Positions 48,626 to 60,209 of a stretch of DNA of 64,000 bases are shown here, in pieces (position 1 is the first letter of the stretch; each line of letters opens with the position of its first letter). The position numbers were made by a program, and so were the translations under genes. Below the pieces are notes generated by a model. The model had not been told where the DNA came from. It did not search any database and saw only the letters and a program-made list of their open reading frames with translations. Source of the stretch: Purshia tridentata (lineage: Eukaryota > Streptophyta > Magnoliopsida > Rosales > Rosaceae). The stretch is from contig QANT01004327.1 of assembly GCA_003254885.1 (NCBI GenBank), forward strand, positions 1-64,000, written 5' to 3'.

Positions 48626-50464
48626 ATGGATTTGATATCACCCGTAAAGCAAACCCCTGATGGGTTTTGCTCATTTCACAGAGTTCGTAGGGAGGAAAGA
48701 AAAAAGAGTGATGGTTTTGGAGGTAGGATTGGTGATAAGGTTGGTCCCACACTCGGTTCTGGGAGAGTCTTTGTGGGATGCAAGGCGCGGTTTCTTGTTC
48801 TATCTGATATCATTCAGTGTAGAATACACGATGGCTACCAGAAACATAGGCGAAAGCATGTTCTCGCTGTGTCGAAGGTCGAAATGCCTAGTTCCAATGG
48901 TAGGTTGCAGAATGTTGAGAAGACTCCACATGGGAGTTTGAATGGCATGGATTCCTCTGTTGGTTTTGAGGAATTCGAGAGTAATAATCAACTCCGTAGA
49001 CTGGTTAGAAATGGGGAATTAGAAGAAGGATTTAAGTTTCTTGAGAACATGGTTAATCGTGGTGATATTCCAGATATTATAGCGTGTACGAGTTTAATCC
49101 GTGGGTTTTGTAAAAATGGAAAGACAAGGAAGGCGACACGGATTATGAACATTCTAGAAGAGTCTGGGGCTGTACCTGATGTTATAACTTACAACGTTTT
49201 GATTAGTGGCTACTGCAGGGCTGGTGAGATTGACAATGCTTTAAGGGTTTTGGACCGGATGAGTGTTTCTCCAGATGTTGTTACGTATAATACAATTTTG
49301 CGTACTTTGTGTGATAGTGGGAAATTGAAGCAAGCAATGGAAGTTCTTGATCGGCAGTTGCAAAGGGAGTGCTATCCAGATGTGATTACATATACCATAC
49401 TGATTGAAGCAACTTGTAAGGAAAGTGGGGTTGAGCAGGCGATGAAGCTTTTGGATGAGATGAGGAACAAGGGATGCAAGCCTGATGTGGTCACTTATAA
49501 TGTTCTTATCAATGGGATTTGCAAGGAAGGGAGGTTGGATGAAGCAATCCAATTCTTGAATGATATGCCATCATCTGATTGCCAACCAAATGTCATTACC
49601 CATAATATTATTTTGCGTAGCATGTGTAGCACGGGGAGGTGGATGGATGCTGAGAGACTCTTAGCTGAAATGGTTCGCAAAGGCTGTTCTCCTAGTGTTG
49701 TTACTTTCAATATTTTAATTAACTTCTTGTGCCGGAAGGGTTTGTTGGGTCGAGCAATTGACATTTTGGAAAAGATGTCTAAGCATGGTTGTACCCCAAA
49801 TTCCTTGAGTTACAACCCATTGCTTCATGGCTTTTGTAAGGAGAAAAAGATGGATAGGGCTATTGAGTATTTAGATATAATGGTTTCTAGGGGATGTTAC
49901 CCGGACATTGTGACCTACAATACATTGCTCACAGCTTTATGCAAAGATGGAAAGGTTGATGTTGCAGTCGAGATACTTAATCAATTAAGTAGCAAGGGTT
50001 GCTCTCCTGTTCTAATCACATACAATACAGTGATTGATGGGCTCTCAAAGGTGGGGAAAACAGAATGTGCCTTAGGCCTTTTGAATGAGATGCGCCAAAA
50101 GGGTCTAAAGCCTGATATAATCACTTACTCTTCGCTTGTTGGAGGGCTTAGTAGAGAAGGAAAGGTTGATGAAGCAATTAAGTTTGTCCATGATTTGGAA
50201 GGCTTGGGTATCAAGCCCAATGCTATCACTTTTAACTCCATCATGTTGGGGCTTTGCAAGGCTAGGCAAACTGGTCGTGCAATTGATTTCCTGGCTTATA
50301 TGGTATCAAAAGGATGTAAACCCACTGAAGCAACATACACCATTCTCATCGAAGGCATAGCTTATGAAGGCTTAGCAAAAGAGGCTTTGGAGTTATTGAA
50401 TGAGTTGTGCTATAGAGGGGTTGTGAAGAGAAGTTCAGCTGAACAGGTGGCAGTGAAGATGTAG
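48626..50464 (+). CDS. Pentatricopeptide repeat protein, P-class (At1g09900-like)
   Basis: Intronless 612-codon frame. From about residue 115 it is a continuous run of roughly 13 PPR motifs of 35 residues. Typical units read PDVITYNVLISGYCRAGEID and PDVVTYNVLINGICKEGRLD. There is no E, DYW or SMR extension, so it is a pure P-class protein. It closes with RGVVKRSSAEQVAVKM. Sequence and length match Arabidopsis At1g09900 (about 600 residues) across the whole repeat region, as recalled. The poorly conserved first ~100 residues would be an organellar targeting sequence, with chloroplast more likely than mitochondrion. P-class PPR proteins bind organelle RNA and affect its stability, processing or translation; the RNA target is unknown. 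ATG 48626 is the first of the frame and fits the family. Confidence 0.95.
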   Translation: MDLISPVKQTPDGFCSFHRVRREERKKSDGFGGRIGDKVGPTLGSGRVFVGCKARFLVLSDIIQCRIHDGYQKHRRKHVLAVSKVEMPSSNGRLQNVEKTPHGSLNGMDSSVGFEEFESNNQLRRLVRNGELEEGFKFLENMVNRGDIPDIIACTSLIRGFCKNGKTRKATRIMNILEESGAVPDVITYNVLISGYCRAGEIDNALRVLDRMSVSPDVVTYNTILRTLCDSGKLKQAMEVLDRQLQRECYPDVITYTILIEATCKESGVEQAMKLLDEMRNKGCKPDVVTYNVLINGICKEGRLDEAIQFLNDMPSSDCQPNVITHNIILRSMCSTGRWMDAERLLAEMVRKGCSPSVVTFNILINFLCRKGLLGRAIDILEKMSKHGCTPNSLSYNPLLHGFCKEKKMDRAIEYLDIMVSRGCYPDIVTYNTLLTALCKDGKVDVAVEILNQLSSKGCSPVLITYNTVIDGLSKVGKTECALGLLNEMRQKGLKPDIITYSSLVGGLSREGKVDEAIKFVHDLEGLGIKPNAITFNSIMLGLCKARQTGRAIDFLAYMVSKGCKPTEATYTILIEGIAYEGLAKEALELLNELCYRGVVKRSSAEQVAVKM

Positions 50465-52688
50465 CCTTATGCAGTTCATATTCTGCTCTTGGATGGCAGG
50501 TCGTTATTAATTTATGCCTTTGGATTTGTCAGCCTCATTTCAAATGATAATTGTTTCCTAGAGTCCAAACTATGTTTATCTTTTGTATACTCATTTTCTT
50601 TGTCACGAGTAGTGAAATCCAAAATCAATTTTGTTAGATAAACCATGTAACCTTGTCCTCACTTTGTTTGATCTGATTCTTTGTACTTCTGATGAATATT
50701 TGGTTGTCTCTCCATCATCTCTACCAATTTCCAATGAACTTGTGACATTTAAGCTTTGATATCATTATTAAAAAAAAACTGAGTCTAATAATTTCTCATG
50801 TGCCCTTGAATCATTGTTGGCTTTACGTTAACTTGGGAGCTATGTTATAGTCTCTCCTTGTTATGCTATGGCATTGTTGGTGGATCATCCTTGGTTAGAA
50901 TTTGTAATTGAGCAGGTTTTGAAGGGGATGCTCATATGTTGCTATTATTATTTATGTTGAAAAACCAGAGTGCCTTAGTTAGATTTCTTGGCAGAATGAT
51001 CTTGAGTAGTTCATATTTGAGTGATCTGATTCAGATATAAGAGACAAAAAGGACATATATCTGAGCAGTTCATTTTGAGTAATTATTCTCAGGTATAAAA
51101 GTTAATGGTCTGCCAACCAAACTGATTAGGTTTTCTGGTTATTGACATCTACCTGAATGGTAGTTGTGTGTATCTATATCTTTACTAGGGTGCTGATCAC
51201 ATGTGACATTGCAGATACGTTATGTGCACAGGCACCTCTTGATTCGTTGCGGATGAATGACGGGTGTGGGTGACATTTGACCCCTTCTCTTGACTTGTGT
51301 GAATTGTGATGCTGTCATTGCATCAAGTGTTGTCTGTCAGCATCTGCAATGTCCCATGGTTGATCAAAATTTTGGTTCCAGTGGGGGTTGGGGGGTGTGG
51401 TTCAAAATCAAACCAAAATCCAACTCTCTCCGTGGACTTGAGGGCCACAGAAAGAGTTTGTAATCCTAAGTCTTCCAAAAAGGAAGATTTGCAATACAAA
51501 ATCTTCCTTGTAAGTTATGTTTTAAGTCTTTTTTTTTTTTGGCCATGAATGTTTTAAGTCTTAAAAGCTTTGCTATATCCAGTGGCAGGAAGGAAAATTG
51601 AAAAAGACTAGAGGCCTGGAAATCCTCTGGTGACAGGAAAGGGAGAACTGCCTATCAAGAGGATTAGCCGGTGCAAATGGTAAGGGTATGAGCCCTCTCT
51701 CACTCACACATTCTGAAACAATCCTCACCAACCATTAAATGTGAGGACAACATGAAAAGAAGGCAAACTAGTTTATCCACAGAAATAATTTAATGAAATT
51801 AATAATATTCCATGAATATTCTCTCCATAAACCCCCAAAACTCTTGCATCATCATCAGTCACCATCAAATACTCAATTTACTACGTACTCACGGTACTCT
51901 TCATTGTTTAAACTTTAAATTCTAAATTCTTCACTCCACTCCTATCACTTCTGAAAATTCATATTACTTACCCAACAATATATAAGAAATACCTCTAAAT
52001 CTTACCCTTTTATTTTCTTTTGATTAGCATTGAATTATAATTTATAACCATTATAGATATATATGGCATATAAAATATATACCTTTTTATATAAAAGTAC
52101 GTATTTCATAGTTTGATAACAGAAACATCTTATGTTGATAGACTATCTCTCTGCATGTAACTAATATTATGTAGATATATGGTATTTTATATCTACATTT
52201 TAAATAATACTTCACCAGTGATAACCATTTATTCTTCATAAGTTACCTTGATGGGACAAAAATGTTTCTGGTTTGTTCCAAGGAGATGAATCACTGGTCC
52301 ACAGTGCCAAACTCTCTCATATCATCATATGCCAACAGAGATTCTCTTTGGCTAAGTAAATTCATAGAATTCCTTCTTGGTTCCCTTTCTTTTTCAATTT
52401 GAAAAAAAAAAAAAAACAAACAAACAATTTCTGTCCTTCATAGAATCATAGCCAAAACAGCAATTGTTCCTTCACTCCCTCACACTCCATTTCAGTTCAT
52501 CCTATTCTACTGGATCTCTCACCATCTTCTCCAGCAACCACACACTAAAAATCCTTAAAAAAACAAAGACAAGCTAAAGGATCAGAGAGACACAGAGGGA
52601 GGATCAGACCCTACAAGTTTGGGGAGTATAAAATAGTTTTCACTTAAAAAAATAAAGGAGCTTGTACTGCTAAAGCAGCTCTCAAGTG
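50465..52688. other. Intergenic DNA; PPR 3' flank and leader of the next gene
   Basis: The first few hundred bases are likely PPR 3' UTR (AT-rich with TTTGTA-type signals). 51300-51550 holds an 80-codon frame with no resemblance to known proteins. About 52430-52688 is probably leader of the small gene at 52689. No repeat with definable ends was found. Confidence 0.45.
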
Positions 52689-52964
52689 ATGGAGCAAATT
52701 CCATCTCCCAGAAACAGAAACGAAGGGTTACTTTCTTGCTGGGGATGTCTAAAGTTGAAGCTTCCATGGATAAAAAGATCAAGACAAAAAACCACCACAA
52801 GGCAGAGAAGTGCCGGAAACCTGGGTGGCGGTTTCCAGTATGATCCTTTGAGTTACGCTCAGAACTTCGACGATGGTTGTGACGAAATGGATGAGGACTC
52901 TTGTCAACGAGGGTTCTCAGCTAGATATGCTGCCTCTTCATTCAAATCATATGGAGATAAGTAA
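52689..52964 (+). CDS. Small plant-specific protein with YDPLSYAQNFD motif
   Basis: 91 residues, single exon. The N-terminal part has SCWGCLKLKLPWIKRSR, a Cys/Trp patch followed by basic residues. The middle carries GGGFQYDPLSYAQNFDDG, a motif I associate with a family of small, uncharacterised, often stress-responsive plant proteins. An acidic stretch (DEMDEDS) and RGFSARYAAS follow. No signal peptide or membrane segment. The biochemical role is unknown. ATG 52689 is the only start that includes the conserved N-terminus. Confidence 0.8.
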   Translation: MEQIPSPRNRNEGLLSCWGCLKLKLPWIKRSRQKTTTRQRSAGNLGGGFQYDPLSYAQNFDDGCDEMDEDSCQRGFSARYAASSFKSYGDK

Positions 52965-54678
52965 AAAATATATATTAGAATATTAGATTTTATGCTTGAG
53001 AGCTTGAGGGTAGTTGATTTGTTCATGTTGTGCTACTATAACCATGTATATATTTTTATTAGCAAATGTAGAAGCAAATTAAAGATATGTCAACAATATA
53101 TATTTAGTTTCTTGGAAAATCAATGTTGACATTTTGTGATTGGGATGAACGTAAATGTTATCAATATGTAGCAGAGAGATACTTCCTCTTGAATGCAAAT
53201 GTTAGTCTTGATTGTCTGTTGCTGCTGCTGGGTGTGGTTGAGATAACAGTGACATAGCTATAGCTGTGTCTACAAATGTGTCCTGATTATCTTGTTATGT
53301 ATCATCTTTTCATATATATTATCATTTTCTTGGATGGCAATTGTTGAGTAAATGGTTAACAAGCAAGCTTTTTTAACGGTTGAGATTAACGGTGACATGG
53401 CAAACCAAGAGAAGCTGCTTAATGGAGGCGTCTTTAAGTGAAATTGATGACTTGAAATTTCTGACAAGGTGGAGTGGGATCCAGAAAATTTTGACTGTAA
53501 AGTGGCATTGTACATGAAGCTCGAAACGGGTGTACCTCGAGATTTAACAACCAGTTGGATGATGGTTGCAATGGATAGTGAGTTGGCTTGAATCTCGTTA
53601 AGGTGAAGATTGTTAAAGTTTGTGTGATTTGATACGAGCCATAGGTGTGAATGAAGATGATCTCACATTAGAAAAGATGACTCAACAATTTACAATAAAT
53701 AAAACTCTTCAACTGGATGGGTCTATTGGACATTAGAAAAGATGACTCAACAATTTACAATAAATAAGTTGAACTTTTTTTGAAATAAAACTCTTCAACT
53801 GGATGGGTCTATTGGACTTACCTTCACCCCTAGGTGATTGACAATATATGTGTTGGATCAGATTTAGTAGTGGGTCTACATTATTTGAGACTTGTGCTTA
53901 ATCTTTAAAACTTTAAGATAGCATTGTTTTGAATGTAAACAAACGATCATCGCGAAGAGTATCACCAACATGCCAAAAATGATATCTTCCAACTAAAAGA
54001 GAGAGAGAGAGAGAGAGAGAGGGTGGGGGTTATTTGCAGATTAGCTGGGGAAGTGACTCCCATGGTGCGGAATTCAAGTGAATGAAGAATGCTGTGAGAC
54101 CATGTGATCACTACGCTGTCATTGTGATTGTACCAATATCTTTGATTTATCTAATTGTCTTTTCCATTTTGAGGATACATTTCATATCAGAATAAGAAAT
54201 CAACAAATCAATTATTCAATGCCTTTTCCTTTTGTATATTTTGTACGACTGTTAATTCAAAAACAATAAGACTGTAGGTATGTAGTCAAAATCAATGAGG
54301 CTGTCTCTTACAAGTTTTGGACTCCAAAGTGGTCCTCACAGTGCACTGTATTGATTAGATATACGTACTGGGGTAGCATCAAACTTCTCCTATATTTGGT
54401 GACCAATTAATTTGGCGAGTCTAACATTATTTATTGTATAATAAACATCTGCTAATGACTTATGTTTATAATTGGTTTAATCTTGTAATGCAAATTTCCA
54501 ATGATGTGCACAGGCCTGAAATCAACCAATCACAAACTAGAGTCTTAATCAACTACAGCACTACCTAAACAGATCAAACTTGACTAATATTTACAACAAT
54601 CTTTGAATGAAACATCCAAAAAAAATTGTAACATAGTAAAAAAACTTGATGAATATAGTTGTTGAAATGGGAATGATC
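52965..54678. other. Intergenic DNA between the small gene and the first OPT gene
   Basis: The first 200-300 bases are probably 3' UTR. A tandem duplication lies at 53666-53820 and an AG microsatellite at about 53999-54021. About 54500-54678 is probably the 3' UTR of the minus-strand transporter. No other gene. Confidence 0.5.
53666..53820. repeat. Tandem duplication of 65-90 bp
   Basis: CATTAGAAAAGATGACTCAA occurs at about 53666 and 53730, and each copy ends in ACTGGATGGGTCTATTGGA. The second copy has about 25 extra bases inside. Confidence 0.8.
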
Positions 54679-57600
54679 TCAGAACACAGGGCAACCATCA
54701 ACAACTATTCCTTTGGCTGTGGGACAAGCAGCCAAATCGCAGTGTTCACCAGCTGTACCCCACCAGGATATGCTCTTTTCAAACATGGTTAGTGAGAAGT
54801 ACAGAACCACCCCCATGAAAGCCACTCCAGCATCCAATGCAGCAGAAAGAACATAATTGTACCTCTGCCACCAATTCTTTCTGTACCTGAAAACAAAGTA
54901 ATTAAAAACAATCCCAACCACAATCCAGCAGTTGAAGTTGACAGTTGTAGCTGGTGGCATGCCAGCTGTGGCTCCAAGAAGCACTGGAAGGTTGATGTAT
55001 ACAATCCATTTTTGACTTGGGAAAGCCTTGTGCAGCAACCACACCAAGAGAGGTCCTACTGCACCTATGAGGAAGAACCAGTTGAGTGCTGGGTAGTTTC
55101 CTTTAGAGGTGAAGATTCTTATTGGTCCAACCAGACCCCAAATCACTGAGGCATCAAAGAACACACGATCACCGGGACAAGTCCAAGGACTGTTGGGAGG
55201 AAGTAATTGGTCTTGACATATGTTTTCCACAGAATTTAGCAGCCACCATGCAACCCCAATGTTTACTGTTCCAGCTATTATAGTTCCTATGCACTTCAAT
55301 TTGTGAAGCACCAAAGAGCAAATTATGCTTCAGTCAATATATAACATTGAACTCACTCATCATAAACACAAAACTTTTTCTATGAAAAACAATATGTTTA
55401 ACTTGGGGATTACTTGGTTCTTCTCTACAATTATTAAAATGCAAATATATGTCAAGAAGATGGGTGTACCTGAACTATAAACATCGATATGGGCGGGATC
55501 TTCATGTAATGGCCTAGCTTGAAATCATTCAGAAAGGAGATTGCCTGAGACATGCTCATATACCCATAGGTTTTGAAGCATACATTGGCTATCGGTCTGC
55601 CTGGCATTATCAAACCCATGATGTACTCTGTGATGACGTTTAGTCCCGGTGTCTGACAAATAGAAAGGAATGAAAGATTATCTTCAGAGGTACGTACATC
55701 TTAAATTATCTATCGAAAAAATTATGTTAAGGTTTCTCATTAGACAGATAGTTCTGGCTATGATTCACAATAAATACATCCGAATTGCCTCATAGAAAAG
55801 ATCATTTTTAAGGGAGTGGTTTCTTACTAAACAGTCTTGTACGTCAGACGGTGAATCTTAAACATTTGGGCAAGAATCAATCTAATTTTCATTCCTCTTC
55901 CACTACCAACAGGCGAATTAATAGTAATCGAGCGGAGCTAAGTTTGAAAAGAATGAGTGGAAAGCTTGCCTGGTTTGTTGTGGCAGTTATAACGCTGACT
56001 GGAAGAGTGAAAATTAATGCAAGTCCTGCTGCAAAAATGAGTCCCCACCAAGGCATTTGCACCTCATCTTTCATGAAAATGCATAATGCCAGAGAGAGTA
56101 TAATTGACAGCAGAAGCATAACATGAAACCACCAGCTAGGTATTTCCTTGTATTTCCTCATCATTTTGGTGTGTATGTCTACCTTCCCACCGTGTTTAGC
56201 TTGATTCCACTGCTTTTTTATCTCACTGCAATCGGAAGAGTCATTCAGCTTAATTATTCCCACAATAACAACCCAAAATTTCTAAGTTTAAATATTTGTA
56301 ATTGGTTCATTACCTTCCATTGAAAATGGCCACATGTGTGAGGGTTGATACAACGCCAGCAAAACCAAGGCCATATGATAGAGCAAAGAACATACTAAGG
56401 TTTATGCGCCCTAGTCTTTCATATGAGGGCATGTCAATTTCAAACTTGTCATTCACAATGGCAGAGATGTTATATACTTGGCCATGGGGATCAAATAAAT
56501 GTGAGGAGAAGATGGGGAAAGTCTTGGCGTTGTATAAATTGACTCCCCAATAGGAAATTGGCAATATCACATACATGAAAAGAACATAGCCTGCTGCAAC
56601 GTTGATAGTGGCAAAGAAGGGGCTGATCAAAGGACTAGAGAGATAGGAGGCTATAACAGACCAGTCAAGCGAAAATGCCCCAACACCAAGTCCAAGCATG
56701 CCTGAACCAATTTGCTGGGCTGTTACTGACTTGGGGTATATCCAACAAATCCATGAAATGGTTGACAATGTTGGAAAGAGGTAGCCAGGCACAGTGTACC
56801 AAGCGAAACTGCATATGAGTGCAATCACAAAAAATTTCCCTCTGGACATTCGCTGGTTGTCCTTCTCATGTAGAGTCCTGCATATCATGTAAACCAAAAG
56901 TAATTTATCAGACAATGTTGTTGACTTGTTCAAAAGCTAAGATAGAATGCATGGATGAATCAGTGCAGGACTGATTAGTTTCATAGCTTATCATATGGGC
57001 AACGTACAAGTCCTGCAAAACTCGAACCAAAGCTTGTAATTTTATGTCAACAATTTTTCTTTTTTATTCAATAGCAAAACTACTTCTTTTTCAATTCACG
57101 TGAGGAAGAAGAAAAAGAAGCAAAACAAGAAAAGTGTTCAAGGAAAAGGACATGGTTGCAAACTTTGGGCTGGTTCCAAACGACAACAATAACATATAAA
57201 ATGCTCAAATTACCTGAACAAGGAGACCTGAACGAGACTACTGGGCCACCACATCCCCGCCGGATCCACCACGTACTTCCTGAGAATTCCAGCCCAGCCA
57301 TACCCCAATACCTGCACTTCAAATTAATCTAATTAATAATATAAATTTATGGCATGCCATGAAAAAAAGATAATATAATACTACGAACTATATACACATT
57401 ACCTGTGTGGTAATGACGAGTATCCAACTAGCCGAGAACGAAATATTCCTATGATAAAAGGCTTTTATTATATCCACGATACTAATCGCATAGGCCGCTC
57501 CGCTTCCGAACCCGGACCCGGCATTGGCAAATATGGATATAAGCACGTGCTCCTTCATGTTAAAAGGACCCGGGTTGAGCGAGAACTCCTTCGACCCGAT

Positions 57601-57897
57601 CCGAAACTTCTTCTTCGGCAACACCTTGGCCATGAACCGTCCGACCGGAAGCGTCGCCACCTGGACGGAGATCATGGTGATTACGAGCGGCTCGGTGCGG
57701 TACGAGAAGAAGGTGTTGAGGAAGGAGAGGACGACGCAGGAGACGAGACCGAGGAACCACATGCGGAAGGTCCATACCGGGAGAGTCGGGTCGTCGTCGT
57801 ACGACACCGTCAGGTGGACCTCCTCGATCGGCGAAATGTCATCGCTTTCGGTGTCGTTTTTCTCCATTTTTGCGTCGGCGGCGGGCTCGATTTCCAT
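54679..57897 (-). CDS. Oligopeptide transporter, OPT family (copy 1)
   Basis: Six exons on the minus strand: 57897-57403, 57311-57214, 56877-56314, 56225-55970, 55652-55470 and 55293-54679. Together they give 736 residues, the normal length for plant OPT proteins. These are plasma-membrane proton-coupled carriers of oligopeptides, glutathione or metal-chelate complexes with about 14-16 membrane segments. Seen here: the acidic cytosolic N-terminus, [22 protein letters not shown], the family NPG motif (residues 108-110, SLNPGPFN), [23 protein letters not shown] and a KIPP motif at 522-525. The last reads KIPPI where the family usually has KIPPR. The end is the expected [12 protein letters not shown]. 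Intron 4 begins with GC (CAG|GCAAGC). All other introns are GT-AG. It belongs to the plant OPT clade; the exact Arabidopsis orthologue is not assigned. Its partner copy lies 2.3 kb upstream on the same strand. Confidence 0.93.
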
Positions 57898-60209
57898 GGC
57901 AGCGGAGAGTGTGAGAGAGAGTGAGAGTGAATGCAATGCAGAGAGAGAGAGAGCAGAGGTTGTTGAGGAAATCTGTTGCTTTTATAAACCAAACGATTTG
58001 GCGGTTTTTGCTTGCGTCTTTGTGTATGAGTCCACAGTGTATATGACTTTCATATTGTTTGTATTTGCGTCTGTGTACATCAGCTGGATTTCCGGAATTA
58101 ATTGTACGACCAAATAGTCAATTGCCAAATTGCTTATTAATTACATACTTTTTCTATTTTTTTCTCATGCATATGTAAAATAGATCAATCAAGCTATAAA
58201 GCCAAATTGGCGATACCTGGCCTAGTGTTCGAACGTTCGTTACCTTTTTATTTATTTAGTATATAGTTTTGACAACTCAGTAGTCAATACATTCATATAA
58301 GCTTTTAGAGTTTGTAAAGATTTAAAATTTTTAGTGAAATGGAAATACTAATAGGCAACAAATAAATTAAGTTGTCCTTGTCAAGATTTTATATTTGTAA
58401 ATGATACACTATTGCATAGTATAATTAATATATATTTAATGTATAAAATTATTATTGTACGATATATTTATCTTATAATATTAATAACATTCACTTATAT
58501 TATAACAAATATATTATTACACCACGTTAAAATTCTTTTGTAACTGCACCTTAATTAATTAATGATATGATAGTCATGAAATCACCATTTTATTTATATA
58601 TTAAAAAAAAATTATTGAGTGAGCATTTGAACTCCTGAATTTGAGTTCGAAACGTTGGAAGAAATTTTTGAGTACTCCCAAGCTAATACCTTATTTAACA
58701 CCTTAACTGAAAAACTTGTCTACTAATGCTATATCAAATTAAAAAAATGGTATCTAATTTTTTAATATTATCTAGCCCTAAAACGAATATTAATAAATAA
58801 AATGGAGAATTGTAAGCTTTAATTTCTTTAAAGTCAAATCTATATGTGTACCAAAATTCCTTTCGTAAAAATTTGAGCGTGTCACATTTCTGGCATTAGC
58901 ATATGTGAAGACAATTCAAGATCACATTTGTGATTTGTGGTTAAGATTTAAATATATAATTCATCAATTTATTTGCCAGAGAAGAAAATTTTAGATAGCT
59001 AGCCAGAAAGAAGCTCGGGATTTTGTTTTATAATTTCTTTTTATAGCTAGGAACCGTAGAAGCAATAAACAAGTGTCAGTATCCACAATATATAAATGGG
59101 TTCCTTGCTGGATTTCAAACTTTGCTATATTTGGGATGATTACAAATAGTCACCATCAATAGCTAGAGAGAGAGAGAGAGGTATTAAAGCAGTGAAGAAA
59201 AGATATAAAAGAGATATATATATATACTGATCGAATAAACATGTGGTATGGGCTTTAAATAGTTGCTATAAACGTGGTTTTAGAAAAAAGCTATATGCAG
59301 TTATGCACTCTAAAATTAGCTTCATATGTGAGAATTAGTGCAAAAAGATTCTTTTGGATTGCCAGAGAACTTAATGAGTTAGCTACTGTCTACTGTACGG
59401 CTCAAAAGTCTGTAGGAAGTTTGTTTTTTTCTCATAATAAGTTGCTAATACAAAGTAGTATTGCTCTCAAACCTTGAAAATTAAAGGTTTCAAACTCGAA
59501 TTCCCCTTCCCTATATGTATATATCAAAAGAAGAAGAAAAAAAAGGACTACTTTGCCTATTTGAACAATATGTTGTTTGCTGAAATTAATTAATTAACTT
59601 TGAGACTTGAAATTTAATTGGTTTTGCGATAGTGAATTACTTCCATATATAACAATCTCCCTTAATGCATTTCCTCAACAACTCCAATGTGATATTTGAA
59701 CTTTCTGAACAACTCCAATAAATGCGATATTTGAATTACTTCTTTTGTTTTGCAATGTTCAAGTGTTATTCCACCTGTATCAATTGCTTCTCTAATGAAA
59801 TGTATTTGATTGCAATGTGCTTTGCATGATCAAGACTGACTGGATTATTTATAATGGCAATGACTGATTTGTTGTTACAATATAGTATAAGATGTGATAT
59901 ACGTTGCTTTTACACCAACAATGTAATCTGTTTTAGTAGAGGATTGTGTCACAACTTTTTAATTTTTACTTTGAAAGTTTGAAGCCATGAGCTTATCCTA
60001 ATTAATCCAAGAGAAACAGGGGCTGCATTTAACAAGCAAAAAATAAGTTTCCAATATCATGATCATCACGCTTGCTTTCAGAGAAAATTGGTTTCAATAT
60101 TCACAAATTTCTACTACAAAGGCGTTTGGGGTAAGCTGAACACCTAACATGCATGCACCACTTAATTCATAGATATGAAACTTGATTGCATGCCTTTCTT
60201 GGAAATAAT
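57898..60209. other. Spacer between the two OPT genes
   Basis: Promoter of copy 1 in the first few hundred bases, then AT-rich DNA with an AG microsatellite (about 59163-59180) and TA tracts. About 60000-60209 is probably the 3' UTR of copy 2. No third OPT fragment or other gene is seen. Confidence 0.5.
57979..57990 (-). promoter_or_regulatory. TATA box of OPT copy 1
   Basis: GGTTTATAAAAGC on the gene strand, about 85-90 bases before the ATG at 57897. A GA-rich microsatellite (about 57934-57952) lies in the predicted leader. Confidence 0.55.

Noticed and set aside
49241-49764. Minus-strand frames within the PPR gene
   Set aside because: Shadows of the intronless PPR coding sequence.
57451-58117. 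Plus-strand open frames of 157 and 197 residues
   Set aside because: Antisense shadows of OPT exon 1, which is GC-rich; the minus strand carries the conserved protein.
58600-58680. GTTCGAA-like B-box motifs resembling tRNA genes (also near 59490 and 22460)
   Set aside because: No matching A-box, acceptor stem or cloverleaf could be folded around them.
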